Assembly: GCA_963559135.1 (NCBI GenBank)
Contig: CAUWJP010000023.1
Location: forward strand, 1 to 52,921
DNA: 52,921 nucleotides
Direction of reading: 5' to 3'
Origin: Sellimonas sp963559135
GTDB lineage: Bacteria > Bacillota > Clostridia > Lachnospirales > Lachnospiraceae
Part shown: piece after piece, positions 33,696 to 42,766 of the stretch
Numbering within the stretch: the stretch's first letter is position 1
How the letters are laid out: each line of letters begins with the position of its first letter
The notes under the pieces: model-generated
Told to the model about the DNA's origin: nothing
What the model saw: only the letters and a program-made list of their open reading frames with translations
The model's database searches: none
Position numbers and translations under genes: made by a program

Positions 33696-34826
33696 ATGAC
33701 ATCGTTAGAGGAACTGCGCGGTGAACTGGATTGTCTCGATGAGCAGATCATCGCTTTATTTGAAAAACGGATGGAAGTCTGTTCGCAGGTGGCAGACTAT
33801 AAGATTGAAAATGGAAGAAAAGTCTATGACCGGGCAAGGGAGCAGGAGAAACTTCTGAAAGCGGCATCCCAGGTGGAGCATGACTACAACAAAAAAGGTG
33901 TCCAGGAACTGTTTACCCTTCTGATGTCGGTCAGCAGGAAGCTTCAATATCAGAAGCTTTCCGCCTGCGGGACAACGGGAAGGCTTCCATTTATAGAGGT
34001 AAAAGAACTGGATGTAAAGAATTCACGGATTGTATTTCAGGGAGTGGAAGGTGCCTACAGCGAGGCGGCGCTGAAACAGTATTTTGGAGATCAGGTCAAC
34101 AGTTATCATGTCCGTACCTGGAAAGATGCGATGGACGCAATCGAGGACGGGGCAGCAGACTTTGCTGTACTTCCGATTGAGAATTCTTCTGCGGGCGCAG
34201 TTAACAAGGTATACGATCTGCTTGTAGAATATGAAAATTATATTGTGGGAGAGACTGTGCTTCCGGTCAGCCATGTGCTTGCAGGAATGAAGGGGAGCAA
34301 AGAGGAGGAAATCACAAGGGTCTATTCCCACCCACAGGGACTGATGCAGTGCGAGAAGTATCTGTATGACCACCCTGGGATTGAGAAGATCAGCGTACCA
34401 AACACTGCGGTTGCGGCACGAAAGATCGTGGAGGAGCAAGATATGCACCACGCGGCGATCTGCAGCGCCTATGCGGCTTCTCTGTACGGACTGGAAGTTC
34501 TGCGAAAGCAGGTCAATGACAGCCGGCACAATTCCACACGCTTTATTATCGTTACTAACCAGAAGATTTTTCTGGAACATGCGGATAAGATCAGTATATG
34601 TTTCGAACTCCCGCACGAGAGCGGCTCTCTGTATCAGATACTGTCTCATTTTATCTATAATGATCTGAATATGACGAAGATCGAATCCCGTCCGATCGAG
34701 GACAGGCCTTGGGAATACCGCTTTTTTGTGGATTTTGAGGGGAATCTTGCAGACGGAGGCGTAAAAAACGCGATCCGGGGACTGCGCGAAGAGACGAAGA
34801 GCATGAAAATACTGGGGAACTACTAG
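33696..34826 (+). CDS. pheA: Bifunctional chorismate mutase/prephenate dehydratase
   Basis: This P-protein converts chorismate through prephenate to phenylpyruvate for phenylalanine. An AroQ-type chorismate mutase (about residues 1-85) is followed by prephenate dehydratase (about 108-285, with VEGAYSEAA and the NSTRFIIV motif). A C-terminal ACT domain (about 298-370) has the KIESRPI motif expected to bind phenylalanine for feedback control. The length of 376 aa is usual. ATG 33696 follows AAGGAGGAAGC; the longer frame from 33543 crosses into pyrB. A TATAAT lies at 33660-33665 with a poor -35. No T-box is seen here, unlike aroF. Confidence 0.94.
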   Translation: MTSLEELRGELDCLDEQIIALFEKRMEVCSQVADYKIENGRKVYDRAREQEKLLKAASQVEHDYNKKGVQELFTLLMSVSRKLQYQKLSACGTTGRLPFIEVKELDVKNSRIVFQGVEGAYSEAALKQYFGDQVNSYHVRTWKDAMDAIEDGAADFAVLPIENSSAGAVNKVYDLLVEYENYIVGETVLPVSHVLAGMKGSKEEEITRVYSHPQGLMQCEKYLYDHPGIEKISVPNTAVAARKIVEEQDMHHAAICSAYAASLYGLEVLRKQVNDSRHNSTRFIIVTNQKIFLEHADKISICFELPHESGSLYQILSHFIYNDLNMTKIESRPIEDRPWEYRFFVDFEGNLADGGVKNAIRGLREETKSMKILGNY

Positions 34827-34850
34827 AAAACAGAAAAGAAGGAAGAGAAG

Positions 34851-36143
34851 ATGCACACAAACGAACTGATGATTTACAGAAATATGGAATATGGTCAGAT
34901 TCTTCAGGATATGACCTTTCTGATGGAGCATGCAGAGAGCGACTATTATAACCGGGATGATCTGAAGAATCTGTTCTTTGAATGTATCAATAATATTCTG
35001 GAGCTGTCGGAACAACATGGCCTGGAAGGAAATCTATGGCATACCTACCTGACATTTCTGCTCGTCAACGATGAGAATGCCTACAGCACATCCTGTGAGA
35101 TCCGTGGGGCGGTTGAGGGAAGCATCAATGAAGCGGCTCTGCATGATTTCACAATTATGAAGGAGTTGTTTGACTATGATGTAAAGGGCCTTGAGGAGAA
35201 GCTTGGCACGTCGGCCCATGGAATTTTATTTGATTATCAGGGAACGAAGCAGGAAGGACATGTCTATAACCGTAGAATAAGAGATCGGATCTGTACGTTG
35301 TCTGTCCATCTTGCCGACACATCCTCGCCGGAAGAGTTTAAAACAGTTATGACTCAGTTTTATAAGGAGTTCGGGGTAGGAAAATTCGGACTTCACAAGG
35401 CTTTCCGCGTCGAACATACCGAGGAAGGTGCAATGATTGTGCCGATTACCAAGATTGCCCATGTCAGACTGGATGATCTGGTCGGGTATGAGATTCCGAA
35501 GAAGAAACTGATTGAAAATACCGAGGCTTTTGTACGAGGAAGAAAAGCGAATAACTGCCTGCTGTTTGGGGACGCGGGAACAGGAAAGTCCACTTCCATC
35601 AAGGCTATTCTGAACCAGTATTATGAAGAAGGTCTGCGTATGATTGAGGTGTACAAGCACCAGTTTCAGGATCTCAATGACGTCATCGCTCAGATCAAAA
35701 ACCGGAATTATAAATTTATTATTTATATGGATGATCTTTCTTTTGAAGAGTTTGAGATTGAATACAAGTATTTGAAAGCAGTGATCGAAGGAGGTCTGGA
35801 ACGAAAACCGGACAATGTCCTGATCTATGCGACATCCAACAGAAGACATCTCGTACGGGAACAGTGGAGTGATAAAAATGATAGAAGAGATGATGATCTG
35901 CACACATCGGACACGGTACAGGAGAAACTGTCCCTTGTGGCGAGATTTGGGGTATCGATCTTTTTTGTCGGTCCGGATAAGAAGGAGTTCCAGAATATTG
36001 TTCTTGAACTTGCGAAACGAAACGGCATTCAGATGGAGATAAATGAACTTCTGCTGCAGGCAAATCAATGGGAGATGACTCATGGCGGCAGATCTGGAAG
36101 AACAGCACAGCAGTTTATTGATTACCTGTTGGGGAAAGCATAA
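34851..36143 (+). CDS. DUF815 AAA-type ATPase
   Basis: The 430-aa protein carries a C-terminal AAA+ ATPase (DUF815) with Walker A GDAGTGKST near residue 242 and Walker B FIIYMDDLSFEE near 288. A YATSNRRH segment corresponds to sensor 1. The N-terminal half (about residues 1-190) is helical and specific to this family. The function is not known; related small ATPases act as chaperone-like or remodelling factors, but that is only analogy. It starts 24 bases after pheA, with AAGGAAGAG as ribosome-binding site. Confidence 0.8.
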   Translation: MHTNELMIYRNMEYGQILQDMTFLMEHAESDYYNRDDLKNLFFECINNILELSEQHGLEGNLWHTYLTFLLVNDENAYSTSCEIRGAVEGSINEAALHDFTIMKELFDYDVKGLEEKLGTSAHGILFDYQGTKQEGHVYNRRIRDRICTLSVHLADTSSPEEFKTVMTQFYKEFGVGKFGLHKAFRVEHTEEGAMIVPITKIAHVRLDDLVGYEIPKKKLIENTEAFVRGRKANNCLLFGDAGTGKSTSIKAILNQYYEEGLRMIEVYKHQFQDLNDVIAQIKNRNYKFIIYMDDLSFEEFEIEYKYLKAVIEGGLERKPDNVLIYATSNRRHLVREQWSDKNDRRDDDLHTSDTVQEKLSLVARFGVSIFFVGPDKKEFQNIVLELAKRNGIQMEINELLLQANQWEMTHGGRSGRTAQQFIDYLLGKA

Positions 36144-36169
36144 AACATAAGAAAAGAGAGGATGAGACG

Positions 36170-37456
36170 ATGAAAAAAGACGATGTAAAGTATGGAGCGT
36201 ATGTGCAAATTTTAAAGGAAGAGCTGGTACCGGCTATGGGCTGTACAGAGCCGATCGCACTGGCTTATGCGGCAGCGAAGGCAAGAGAAGTCCTTGGGGT
36301 AAAGCCGGATACAGTGAAGATCGGCGCAAGTGGAAGTATTATTAAAAATGTAAAATCGGTAATTGTACCGAATACAGATCATCTCAAAGGAATCCCGGCG
36401 GCAGCGGCGGCCGGAATCATTGCAGGAAAACCGGAAAAAGAACTGGAAGTCATCGCAGAAGTATCAAAAGAACAGATTGAAGAGATGAAAGACTTCCTTC
36501 AGAATACGGATATTTCTGTAGAATACGTGGACAACGGCATCACTTTCGACATCATTGTAACAGAGACAAAAGGGGAATCCAGCGCGACAGTACGGATCGC
36601 GAACTATCATACAAACATCGTCCTGATCGAAAAAGACGGACAGGTACTTTATGAAGAAAAGGTAGAAGGGGAAAAAGAAGAGGGCCTGACAGACCGTTCC
36701 CTTCTGAATATGAAAGATATTCTGGATTTTTCAGAAACAGTGGATATTGATGACGTCAGAGAAGTGATCGGACGCCAGATTCGGTATAATACGGCGATTG
36801 CAGAGGAAGGATTAAAAGGAGACTATGGCGCAAACATCGGAAGCGTTCTTCTGAAAATGGAAGGAGACAATATTCGTGTCCGGGCAAAAGCGATGGCAGC
36901 AGCAGGATCTGATGCGAGAATGAACGGATGCGAACTTCCGGTAATCATCAATTCGGGAAGCGGAAATCAGGGAATGACCTGTTCCCTTCCGGTGATTGAG
37001 TATGCAAAAGAATTGAATTCTGGGGAGGAGAAGCTGTACCGGGCTCTGACCTTGTCAAACCTTGTGGCAATCCATCAGAAGACCGGAATCGGAAGACTGT
37101 CCGCATATTGTGGAGCAGTCTGTGCAGGTGCGGCGGCCGGAGCAGGAATCGCCTATCTGCAAGGAGGCGGATATGAAGAGATTGCACATACGGTAGTTAA
37201 CGCACTTGCGATCGTATCCGGAATTGTCTGCGATGGAGCAAAGGCATCCTGCGCAGCCAAGATCGCATCCTCTGTGGAGGCCGGAATTCTTGGCTATAAC
37301 ATGTATAAATGCGGACAGCAATTCTATGCAGGCGATGGTATCGTGACGAAAGGCGTCGATGAGACGATCAAAAATATCGGTCGACTTGGAAAAGAAGGTA
37401 TGAGGGAGACCAATGTTGAGATCATCGATATCATGGTAGGAGAAGGATGTAAATAA
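36170..37456 (+). CDS. L-cysteine desulfidase family protein (UPF0597/CyuA type)
   Basis: Members of this family degrade L-cysteine to pyruvate, ammonia and sulfide or act as serine dehydratase-like proteins, using an iron-sulfur cluster. Conserved segments are PAMGCTEPIALAYAAA at the N terminus, SGSGNQGMTCSLPV in the middle, and the cysteine-bearing CGAVCAG and CDGAKASCAAK near the end. The length of 428 aa fits. The gene lies 26 bases after the DUF815 gene and 18 bases before a NUDIX gene. Cysteine catabolism and serine dehydration cannot be separated by sequence alone. Confidence 0.85.
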   Translation: MKKDDVKYGAYVQILKEELVPAMGCTEPIALAYAAAKAREVLGVKPDTVKIGASGSIIKNVKSVIVPNTDHLKGIPAAAAAGIIAGKPEKELEVIAEVSKEQIEEMKDFLQNTDISVEYVDNGITFDIIVTETKGESSATVRIANYHTNIVLIEKDGQVLYEEKVEGEKEEGLTDRSLLNMKDILDFSETVDIDDVREVIGRQIRYNTAIAEEGLKGDYGANIGSVLLKMEGDNIRVRAKAMAAAGSDARMNGCELPVIINSGSGNQGMTCSLPVIEYAKELNSGEEKLYRALTLSNLVAIHQKTGIGRLSAYCGAVCAGAAAGAGIAYLQGGGYEEIAHTVVNALAIVSGIVCDGAKASCAAKIASSVEAGILGYNMYKCGQQFYAGDGIVTKGVDETIKNIGRLGKEGMRETNVEIIDIMVGEGCK

Positions 37457-37474
37457 ACGAAAGTAGGTGAAAAG

Positions 37475-38188
37475 ATGCCGGCTTTTTTCGACGACATCGA
37501 AGCATTTCGCGGGGATGGAAGCAGGAATGAAAAGGGAGAATCCCTGGAAACATTTCTGGAGAAGTACGACCCTTACAGATACAAAAATCCATGCTGTACG
37601 GTGGACATGGTGGTTTTCGGATATTCCGGATTAGAGCCGGAACGGGCAGAGAATTTGAAAGTCCTTCTGATCCGGAGAAAGAATCACCCGAGTATCGGAG
37701 ACTGGGCTCTACCGGGCGGATTTATCGATCTTTATGAAGATCTGGAAGAATCCGCGAAACGGGAACTTTATGAAGAGACTCATATTGAAGGAGTAAAGAC
37801 AGAGCAGATCGGGGCCTTTGGGGATGTCAGAAGAGATCCGAGAGCGAGAGTGATCACAACGGCATTTATGGCGATGGTTCGACTGGAAGATGTGAAGGCA
37901 CAGGCAGGTGATGACGCAAAAGATGCTGCCTGGTTTACAATAGGTGTCGGTGAAAAAGAGACAGAAGAAGGAATCCTCTATGAAATGAGGCTTTCCAATC
38001 AGGAACGGAATCTTCTTTTAAGCCCTCGGGTCTACTTCCGGGAGGCCGGGACATTGATCCGAAAGGAAGAGACCATAGTCCGGGACCGTGGTCATGTGGC
38101 ATCTGATCATGCGGCGATCCTGCTTCTTGCATGGTTGAAATTAAGTCGCAGGATGGAGAACGCAAGAGCAAAGAAGGAGACAGAATAA
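37475..38188 (+). CDS. NUDIX hydrolase
   Basis: NUDIX enzymes hydrolyse nucleoside diphosphates linked to another moiety. The NUDIX box is present near residues 89-111 as GFIDLYEDLEESAKRELYEE followed by THI, with the late Gly of the consensus replaced by His. LPGGF precedes it. The 237-aa length includes a C-terminal segment resembling the winged-helix extension of NrtR/ADP-ribose-type members, so it may act on ADP-ribose or NAD-related compounds. TAGGTG precedes the ATG. prmA starts one base after its stop. Confidence 0.82.
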   Translation: MPAFFDDIEAFRGDGSRNEKGESLETFLEKYDPYRYKNPCCTVDMVVFGYSGLEPERAENLKVLLIRRKNHPSIGDWALPGGFIDLYEDLEESAKRELYEETHIEGVKTEQIGAFGDVRRDPRARVITTAFMAMVRLEDVKAQAGDDAKDAAWFTIGVGEKETEEGILYEMRLSNQERNLLLSPRVYFREAGTLIRKEETIVRDRGHVASDHAAILLLAWLKLSRRMENARAKKETE

Positions 38189-38189
38189 A

Positions 38190-39161
38190 ATGAAATGGAA
38201 TAAATTCAGATTACAGACGACAACCCAGGCGGAGGATATTGTCAGCAGCATTCTTACGGATCTTGGTATCGAAGGCGTGGAGATCGAAGATAAGGTCCCG
38301 CTTACACAGAAAGAAAAGGAGCAGATGTTTGTCGACATTCTGCCGGAGACCGCACTGGACGACGGCGTGGCGTATTTAAGCTTTTATCTGGAAGAAAGCG
38401 AGGACAAAGAAACAGTTCTGGAGAAAGTCAGAAAAGAACTGGATGAAATGAGGGAATTCCTGGATCTGGGATCTTGCACGATTGAGGAGTCCCAGACCGA
38501 GGATGTGGACTGGGTCAATAACTGGAAACAGTATTTTCATCAATTTTACGTGGATGATATCCTGATTATCCCGTCATGGGAAGACGTAAAACCGGAAGAT
38601 GAAGGCAAGATGATCATCCATATCGATCCGGGAACCGCGTTTGGAACCGGCATGCATGAGACGACACAGCTGTGCATACGACAGATTAAGAAATATGTAA
38701 CGGATACTACACGAATTCTGGATGTAGGATGTGGAAGCGGAATTCTTGGCATGCTGGCACTGAAATTCGGAGCGGCCTACTCGGTGGGAACCGATCTGGA
38801 TCCGTGCGCGATTGATGCAACGCACGAAAATATGAAGGAAAACGGTGTGTCCAAAGATCGCTATGAGGTTATGATCGGAAATATTATTGATGATAAGGAA
38901 ATTCAGGATTGTGTCGGATATGAAAAGTATGATATTGTTGCGGCAAATATTCTTGCAGATGTCCTTGTCGCACTCACTCCGGTGATTGTAAATCAACTGA
39001 AACCGGGAGGAATTTATATTACAAGCGGCATTATTGATGACAAGGAAGAAGTTGTAAAGCAGGCGGTGAGTGATGCGGGGCTGGAACTTCTTGATGTAAC
39101 CTATCAGGGAGAATGGGTCTGTGTTACAGCGAGAAAGCCGATGGAAAAGGCGGGAGAGTAA
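38190..39161 (+). CDS. prmA: Ribosomal protein L11 methyltransferase
   Basis: PrmA trimethylates ribosomal protein L11 with S-adenosylmethionine. An N-terminal L11-recognition domain (about residues 1-85) is followed by the methyltransferase fold. Diagnostic segments are IDPGTAFGTGMHETT, the SAM motif LDVGCGSGILGMLAL, and VAANILADVL. The length of 323 aa is close to the usual. The rsmE start lies five bases after its stop, a pairing common in Firmicutes. Confidence 0.94.
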   Translation: MKWNKFRLQTTTQAEDIVSSILTDLGIEGVEIEDKVPLTQKEKEQMFVDILPETALDDGVAYLSFYLEESEDKETVLEKVRKELDEMREFLDLGSCTIEESQTEDVDWVNNWKQYFHQFYVDDILIIPSWEDVKPEDEGKMIIHIDPGTAFGTGMHETTQLCIRQIKKYVTDTTRILDVGCGSGILGMLALKFGAAYSVGTDLDPCAIDATHENMKENGVSKDRYEVMIGNIIDDKEIQDCVGYEKYDIVAANILADVLVALTPVIVNQLKPGGIYITSGIIDDKEEVVKQAVSDAGLELLDVTYQGEWVCVTARKPMEKAGE

Positions 39162-39166
39162 TCAGC

Positions 39167-39907
39167 ATGCAGCATTTTTTTGTGACACCGGAACAGGTGG
39201 AGAAAGAAGAGATTACGATTACCGGAAGCGACGTGAACCATATCTGCAATGTGCTACGCATGAAGAAAGGCGAACAGCTCGAAATCAGCGACGGTAATAA
39301 TAATAAATATTTGTGCGAGATCCGAGAAATGGCTGTGGATACAGTCCGGGCGGGCATTCTGGAGGTTTTTCAGACGGACACGGAGCCGGCCTGCCGGACC
39401 ATCCTGTTTCAGGGACTTCCGAAAAGCGACAAGATGGACTGGATTGTGCAGAAAGCCGTGGAGCTTGGTGTATCCGAGATTGTTCCCATGGCTACCCGCA
39501 GGGCAGTCGTAAAGCTTGACGCGAAGAAAGCAAAAAAGAAGACGGACCGCTGGCAGGCAATTGCCGAGAGTGCCGCGAAACAGGCGGGGCGCGGAGTGAT
39601 ACCGGAGGTTCACGATGTGATGAGTTTTTCGGAAGCACTTGCCTTTGGCAGGACACTGGATCATGTGCTCATACCGTATGAGCTTGCTGAAGGAATGGAA
39701 GAAACGAGAAAACAGCTTCAGTCATTGAAAAAGGGAGAAAGTGTAGGAATTTTAATCGGGCCGGAAGGTGGATTTGAAGTGGAAGAAGTGGAAAAAGCTG
39801 CAGTAAAGGCCGGGGCAGCACCGATTACACTCGGAAAACGGATCCTGCGCACTGAGACGGCGGGGCTTTTTGTACTTTCTGTTCTCTCGTATCTGATGGA
39901 AGAATAA
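39167..39907 (+). CDS. rsmE: 16S rRNA (uracil-1498-N3)-methyltransferase
   Basis: RsmE methylates N3 of U1498 in helix 44 of 16S rRNA and belongs to the SPOUT class, which has a trefoil knot. The C-terminal knot motifs are GILIGPEGGFEVEEVE and LGKRILRTETA. An N-terminal PUA-like domain has HICNVLRMKKGEQ. The length of 246 aa is normal. CGGGAGAG supports ATG 39167 over an in-frame upstream frame that overlaps prmA. It probably shares the prmA transcript. Confidence 0.94.
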   Translation: MQHFFVTPEQVEKEEITITGSDVNHICNVLRMKKGEQLEISDGNNNKYLCEIREMAVDTVRAGILEVFQTDTEPACRTILFQGLPKSDKMDWIVQKAVELGVSEIVPMATRRAVVKLDAKKAKKKTDRWQAIAESAAKQAGRGVIPEVHDVMSFSEALAFGRTLDHVLIPYELAEGMEETRKQLQSLKKGESVGILIGPEGGFEVEEVEKAAVKAGAAPITLGKRILRTETAGLFVLSVLSYLMEE

Positions 39908-39970
39908 ATCCGGGTGTCAAGATCCGGCAGAAATCATATGGTAATAGAAAAGGCGGAAAGGTAAGATCTG

Positions 39971-41128
39971 ATGGAAGTATATTTGGACAATTCAGCAACA
40001 ACAAAAGCATTTGACGAGGTCGGTGATCTGGTTCGGAAGGTGATGTGTGAGGATTATGGGAACCCCTCCTCCCTGCACCGGAAAGGAATGGAAGCAGAGC
40101 GGTATGTCCGCAGTGCGAGGGAGACCTTCGCGAAAATCCTGAAAGTCCAGGAAAAGGAGATTTTCTTTACCTCGGGCGGGACAGAAAGCGATAACCTTGC
40201 GTTGATTGGGACGGCGCGTGCTTACAAGAGGCGCGGCAACCATCTGATTACAACGGCGATTGAGCATCCGGCTATTTTAAATACGATGCGGTATTTGGAA
40301 GAAGAGGAAGGATTCCGAGTCACCTACCTACCGGTGGATCAGTACGGCAGAGTGAAGCTCTCCGCACTCCGGGAAGCACTCTGCAAAGAGACGATTCTTG
40401 TTTCCATCATGTATGTAAACAATGAGGTTGGATCTGTTCAGCCAGTCAAAGAGGCTGCCAGCGTTGTGAAGGCATACAACAGAGAGATTGTTTTTCACTC
40501 GGATGCCGTACAGGGATTTGGAAAATACAGAATTTTTCCAAAGAGGGAAGGAATCGATCTTCTGACAATCAGCAGCCATAAGATTCATGGACCGAAAGGG
40601 ATGGGTGCCCTTTATATTAGCGATAAAGTGAAGATCCGTCCGATCGTATTCGGCGGGGAACAGCAGAAAAACATCCGGTCTGGAACGGAAAATGTGCCGG
40701 GAATTGCGGGATTTGCACTGGCTGCCAAAATGGTCTATATGGATCTGGAGGAAAAGACAGCACGTATGCGTAAGCTGAAAGAGCAGTTCATAGAAGGGAT
40801 CAGACAGGTGGACCATGTGTCTGTACACGGATTACCGGATGAGACCAGCGCACCGCATATTGTCAGTGTCGGAATTGCAGGAATCCGAAGTGAAGTATTG
40901 CTTCATACTCTGGAAGAAAAAGGAATCTATGTATCGTCAGGTTCGGCCTGCTCTTCCAACCATCCGGGGATCAGCGGGGTTTTAAAAGGGATCGGCGTAG
41001 AGCGTGAATATCTGGATGCAACACTGCGGTTTAGCCTTTCGGAGTTCACGACAGAAGAAGAAATTGACTATACGCTGAAAACATTATATAATTGTATACC
41101 GATGCTCAGAAGATACAGACGAAGATAA
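39971..41128 (+). CDS. Cysteine desulfurase (NifS/IscS family)
   Basis: This PLP enzyme takes sulfur from cysteine for transfer to ThiI or iron-sulfur assembly. The N terminus YLDNSATTK is diagnostic. HSDAVQ carries the PLP-binding Asp/Gln, SSHKIHGPKGMGALY the Schiff-base lysine, and SGSACSSNHPG the catalytic cysteine. The length is 385 aa. It is 11 bases upstream of thiI, so its product most likely donates sulfur to ThiI for tRNA 4-thiouridine and thiazole synthesis. AAAGG upstream of ATG 39971 is a modest ribosome-binding site. Confidence 0.93.
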   Translation: MEVYLDNSATTKAFDEVGDLVRKVMCEDYGNPSSLHRKGMEAERYVRSARETFAKILKVQEKEIFFTSGGTESDNLALIGTARAYKRRGNHLITTAIEHPAILNTMRYLEEEEGFRVTYLPVDQYGRVKLSALREALCKETILVSIMYVNNEVGSVQPVKEAASVVKAYNREIVFHSDAVQGFGKYRIFPKREGIDLLTISSHKIHGPKGMGALYISDKVKIRPIVFGGEQQKNIRSGTENVPGIAGFALAAKMVYMDLEEKTARMRKLKEQFIEGIRQVDHVSVHGLPDETSAPHIVSVGIAGIRSEVLLHTLEEKGIYVSSGSACSSNHPGISGVLKGIGVEREYLDATLRFSLSEFTTEEEIDYTLKTLYNCIPMLRRYRRR

Positions 41129-41139
41129 AGGAGAAAGAA

Positions 41140-42324
41140 ATGACATTTCAGACATTTTTGATAAAATACGGAGAGATTGCGATCAAAGGGAAAAACCGTT
41201 ATATGTTTGAAGATGCACTGGTGCGTCAGATCCGCTTTGCTCTTCGCAACACAGAAGGAACATTCCGTGTGCATAAATGTCAGGGACGCATTTATGTGGA
41301 CTGTGATGGATATTATGATTATGACGAGACCGTGGAGAGCCTGAAAAAGGTATTCGGAATTGTTGGTATCTGCCCGGTTGTACGGACAGAGGTCAAAGAA
41401 TTTGAAGAATTGAAAAAAGACGTAGTGGCATATATGGATGAAGCATATCCGGACAAAAACCTGACATTTAAAGTAGAGTCCAGGCGTGCAAAGAAGACCT
41501 ATCCGGTCAACTCCATGGAGATGAACTGTGATCTAGGAGAGGCGATCCTGGACGCATTTCCGGAGACTCGGGTGGACGTCCACAATCCGGATGTACTCCT
41601 AAACGTGGAAGTACGGGAAGAAGTTTATATTTATTCCCACATCATACCTGGACCTGGCGGAATGCCGATCGGAACAAACGGCAGTGCAATGCTGCTCCTC
41701 TCAGGAGGAATTGACAGCCCGGTTGCAGGATATATGGTAGCGAAAAGAGGCGTCGGCCTTGAGGCGGTTTATTTTCATGCGCCTCCGTACACAAGTGAGC
41801 GGGCAAAACAGAAGGTAGTGGATCTTGCAAAGAAGGTGGCAGCGTACACTGGGCCGATCCGGCTTCATGTTGTCAACTTTACGGATATTCAGCTTTATAT
41901 CTATGATAAATGTCCTCATGATGAGCTGACGATTATTATGAGAAGGTATATGATGCGGATCGCAGAGACGATCGCAAAGGAAAATGACTGTCTTGGGCTG
42001 ATTACAGGGGAAAGCATCGGACAGGTTGCAAGTCAGACAATGCAGAGTCTTCTTGTGACAAACGAGGTATGCACGCTTCCGGTATACCGTCCGCTGATAG
42101 GATTTGATAAGCAGGAAATCGTAGAGATCTCAGAAAAAATTGATACTTATGAGACTTCGATTCTTCCGTATGAAGACTGCTGTACTATCTTTGTCGCAAA
42201 GCATCCGGTAACCAGACCGAAACTCGATATCATTAAACGGTCTGAGACGAGGATGTCGGAAGATATTGACAGACTTGTACAGGAAGCACTTGACACAACA
42301 GAAGTCATCAATGTCGAAGCATAA
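41140..42324 (+). CDS. thiI: tRNA 4-thiouridine synthase ThiI
   Basis: ThiI adenylates U8 of tRNA and inserts sulfur, and also supplies sulfur for the thiamine thiazole. An N-terminal ferredoxin-like domain and THUMP domain (about residues 1-165) are followed by the PP-loop ATPase motif LLSGGIDSPVAGY near residue 187. The protein ends at 394 aa without the C-terminal rhodanese domain of the E. coli enzyme, the usual Firmicute form. The adjacent cysteine desulfurase probably delivers persulfide. AAAGGAG supports ATG 41140; the frame upstream overlaps that desulfurase. Confidence 0.95.
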   Translation: MTFQTFLIKYGEIAIKGKNRYMFEDALVRQIRFALRNTEGTFRVHKCQGRIYVDCDGYYDYDETVESLKKVFGIVGICPVVRTEVKEFEELKKDVVAYMDEAYPDKNLTFKVESRRAKKTYPVNSMEMNCDLGEAILDAFPETRVDVHNPDVLLNVEVREEVYIYSHIIPGPGGMPIGTNGSAMLLLSGGIDSPVAGYMVAKRGVGLEAVYFHAPPYTSERAKQKVVDLAKKVAAYTGPIRLHVVNFTDIQLYIYDKCPHDELTIIMRRYMMRIAETIAKENDCLGLITGESIGQVASQTMQSLLVTNEVCTLPVYRPLIGFDKQEIVEISEKIDTYETSILPYEDCCTIFVAKHPVTRPKLDIIKRSETRMSEDIDRLVQEALDTTEVINVEA

Positions 42325-42355
42325 GAGATTGGGAACAGTGAATGCTCCTATGGGA

Positions 42356-42389
42356 ATAAAAAAATCCCCCGCGCTTAACGTGGGGGATT
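42356..42389. terminator. Terminator between thiI and the HPr-like gene
   Basis: AATCCCCCGCG (42363-42373) and CGTGGGGGATT (42379-42389) pair over 11 bases around CTTAA. The A run on the left gives an excellent T tract on the minus strand (for the HPr-like gene); the plus-strand T tract is poorer. Confidence 0.82.
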
Positions 42390-42398
42390 CGATTTCAT

Positions 42399-42629
42399 CT
42401 AAACAAGATAAGGTTTTAAAACTTCTAAAACTTCATCAGCGCCAGCATCAGCGTGAATGTTTAAATCAATCGGTTTAGATAAATCCAGACTGAAGATACC
42501 CATAATGGACTTTGCATCAATTACGTATCTGCCGGATACTAAATCGAAATCGTAATCAAATTTAGTAATGTCGTTTACAAATGATTTTACTTTGTCAATC
42601 GAGTTTAATGAAATCTTTACTGTTTTCAT
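42399..42629 (-). CDS. HPr-like protein lacking the phosphorylatable His
   Basis: The 76-aa protein has the HPr fold: it aligns through KFDYDFDLVSG and the KSIMGIFSL segment, which includes the serine equivalent to Ser46 (here Ser41). In place of the GIHARPA motif of HPr it has NSIDKVK, so the phosphocarrier His15 is missing. It therefore cannot pass phosphate in the sugar phosphotransferase system. It recalls Crh of Bacillus, which keeps only Ser46 and acts in catabolite repression. ATG 42629 is preferred; GTG 42638 is possible. It is a single gene with its own promoter and terminator. Confidence 0.88.
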   Translation of the reverse strand: MKTVKISLNSIDKVKSFVNDITKFDYDFDLVSGRYVIDAKSIMGIFSLDLSKPIDLNIHADAGADEVLEVLKPYLV

Positions 42630-42664
42630 TGGAAACACACTCCTCTCTCTTTGTTTATATCAAT

Positions 42665-42693
42665 ATCTTATGATAGTACAATTAAAAAGTCAA
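42665..42693 (-). promoter_or_regulatory. Sigma-A promoter of the HPr-like gene
   Basis: On the minus strand TTGACT and TAAGAT are separated by 17 bases, about 36 bases before the ATG. Confidence 0.65.
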
Positions 42694-42766
42694 GAAACAA
42701 CTTGCCAAAGAAATGGAAGAAATTTCGTCATATTTTATAAAATTTTAGAAAAGGACTGAGAAAAAA

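Noticed and set aside
34023..35018. Long minus-strand frame (331 codons) opposite pheA
   Set aside because: Shadow of the conserved P-protein; no ribosome-binding site or family match.
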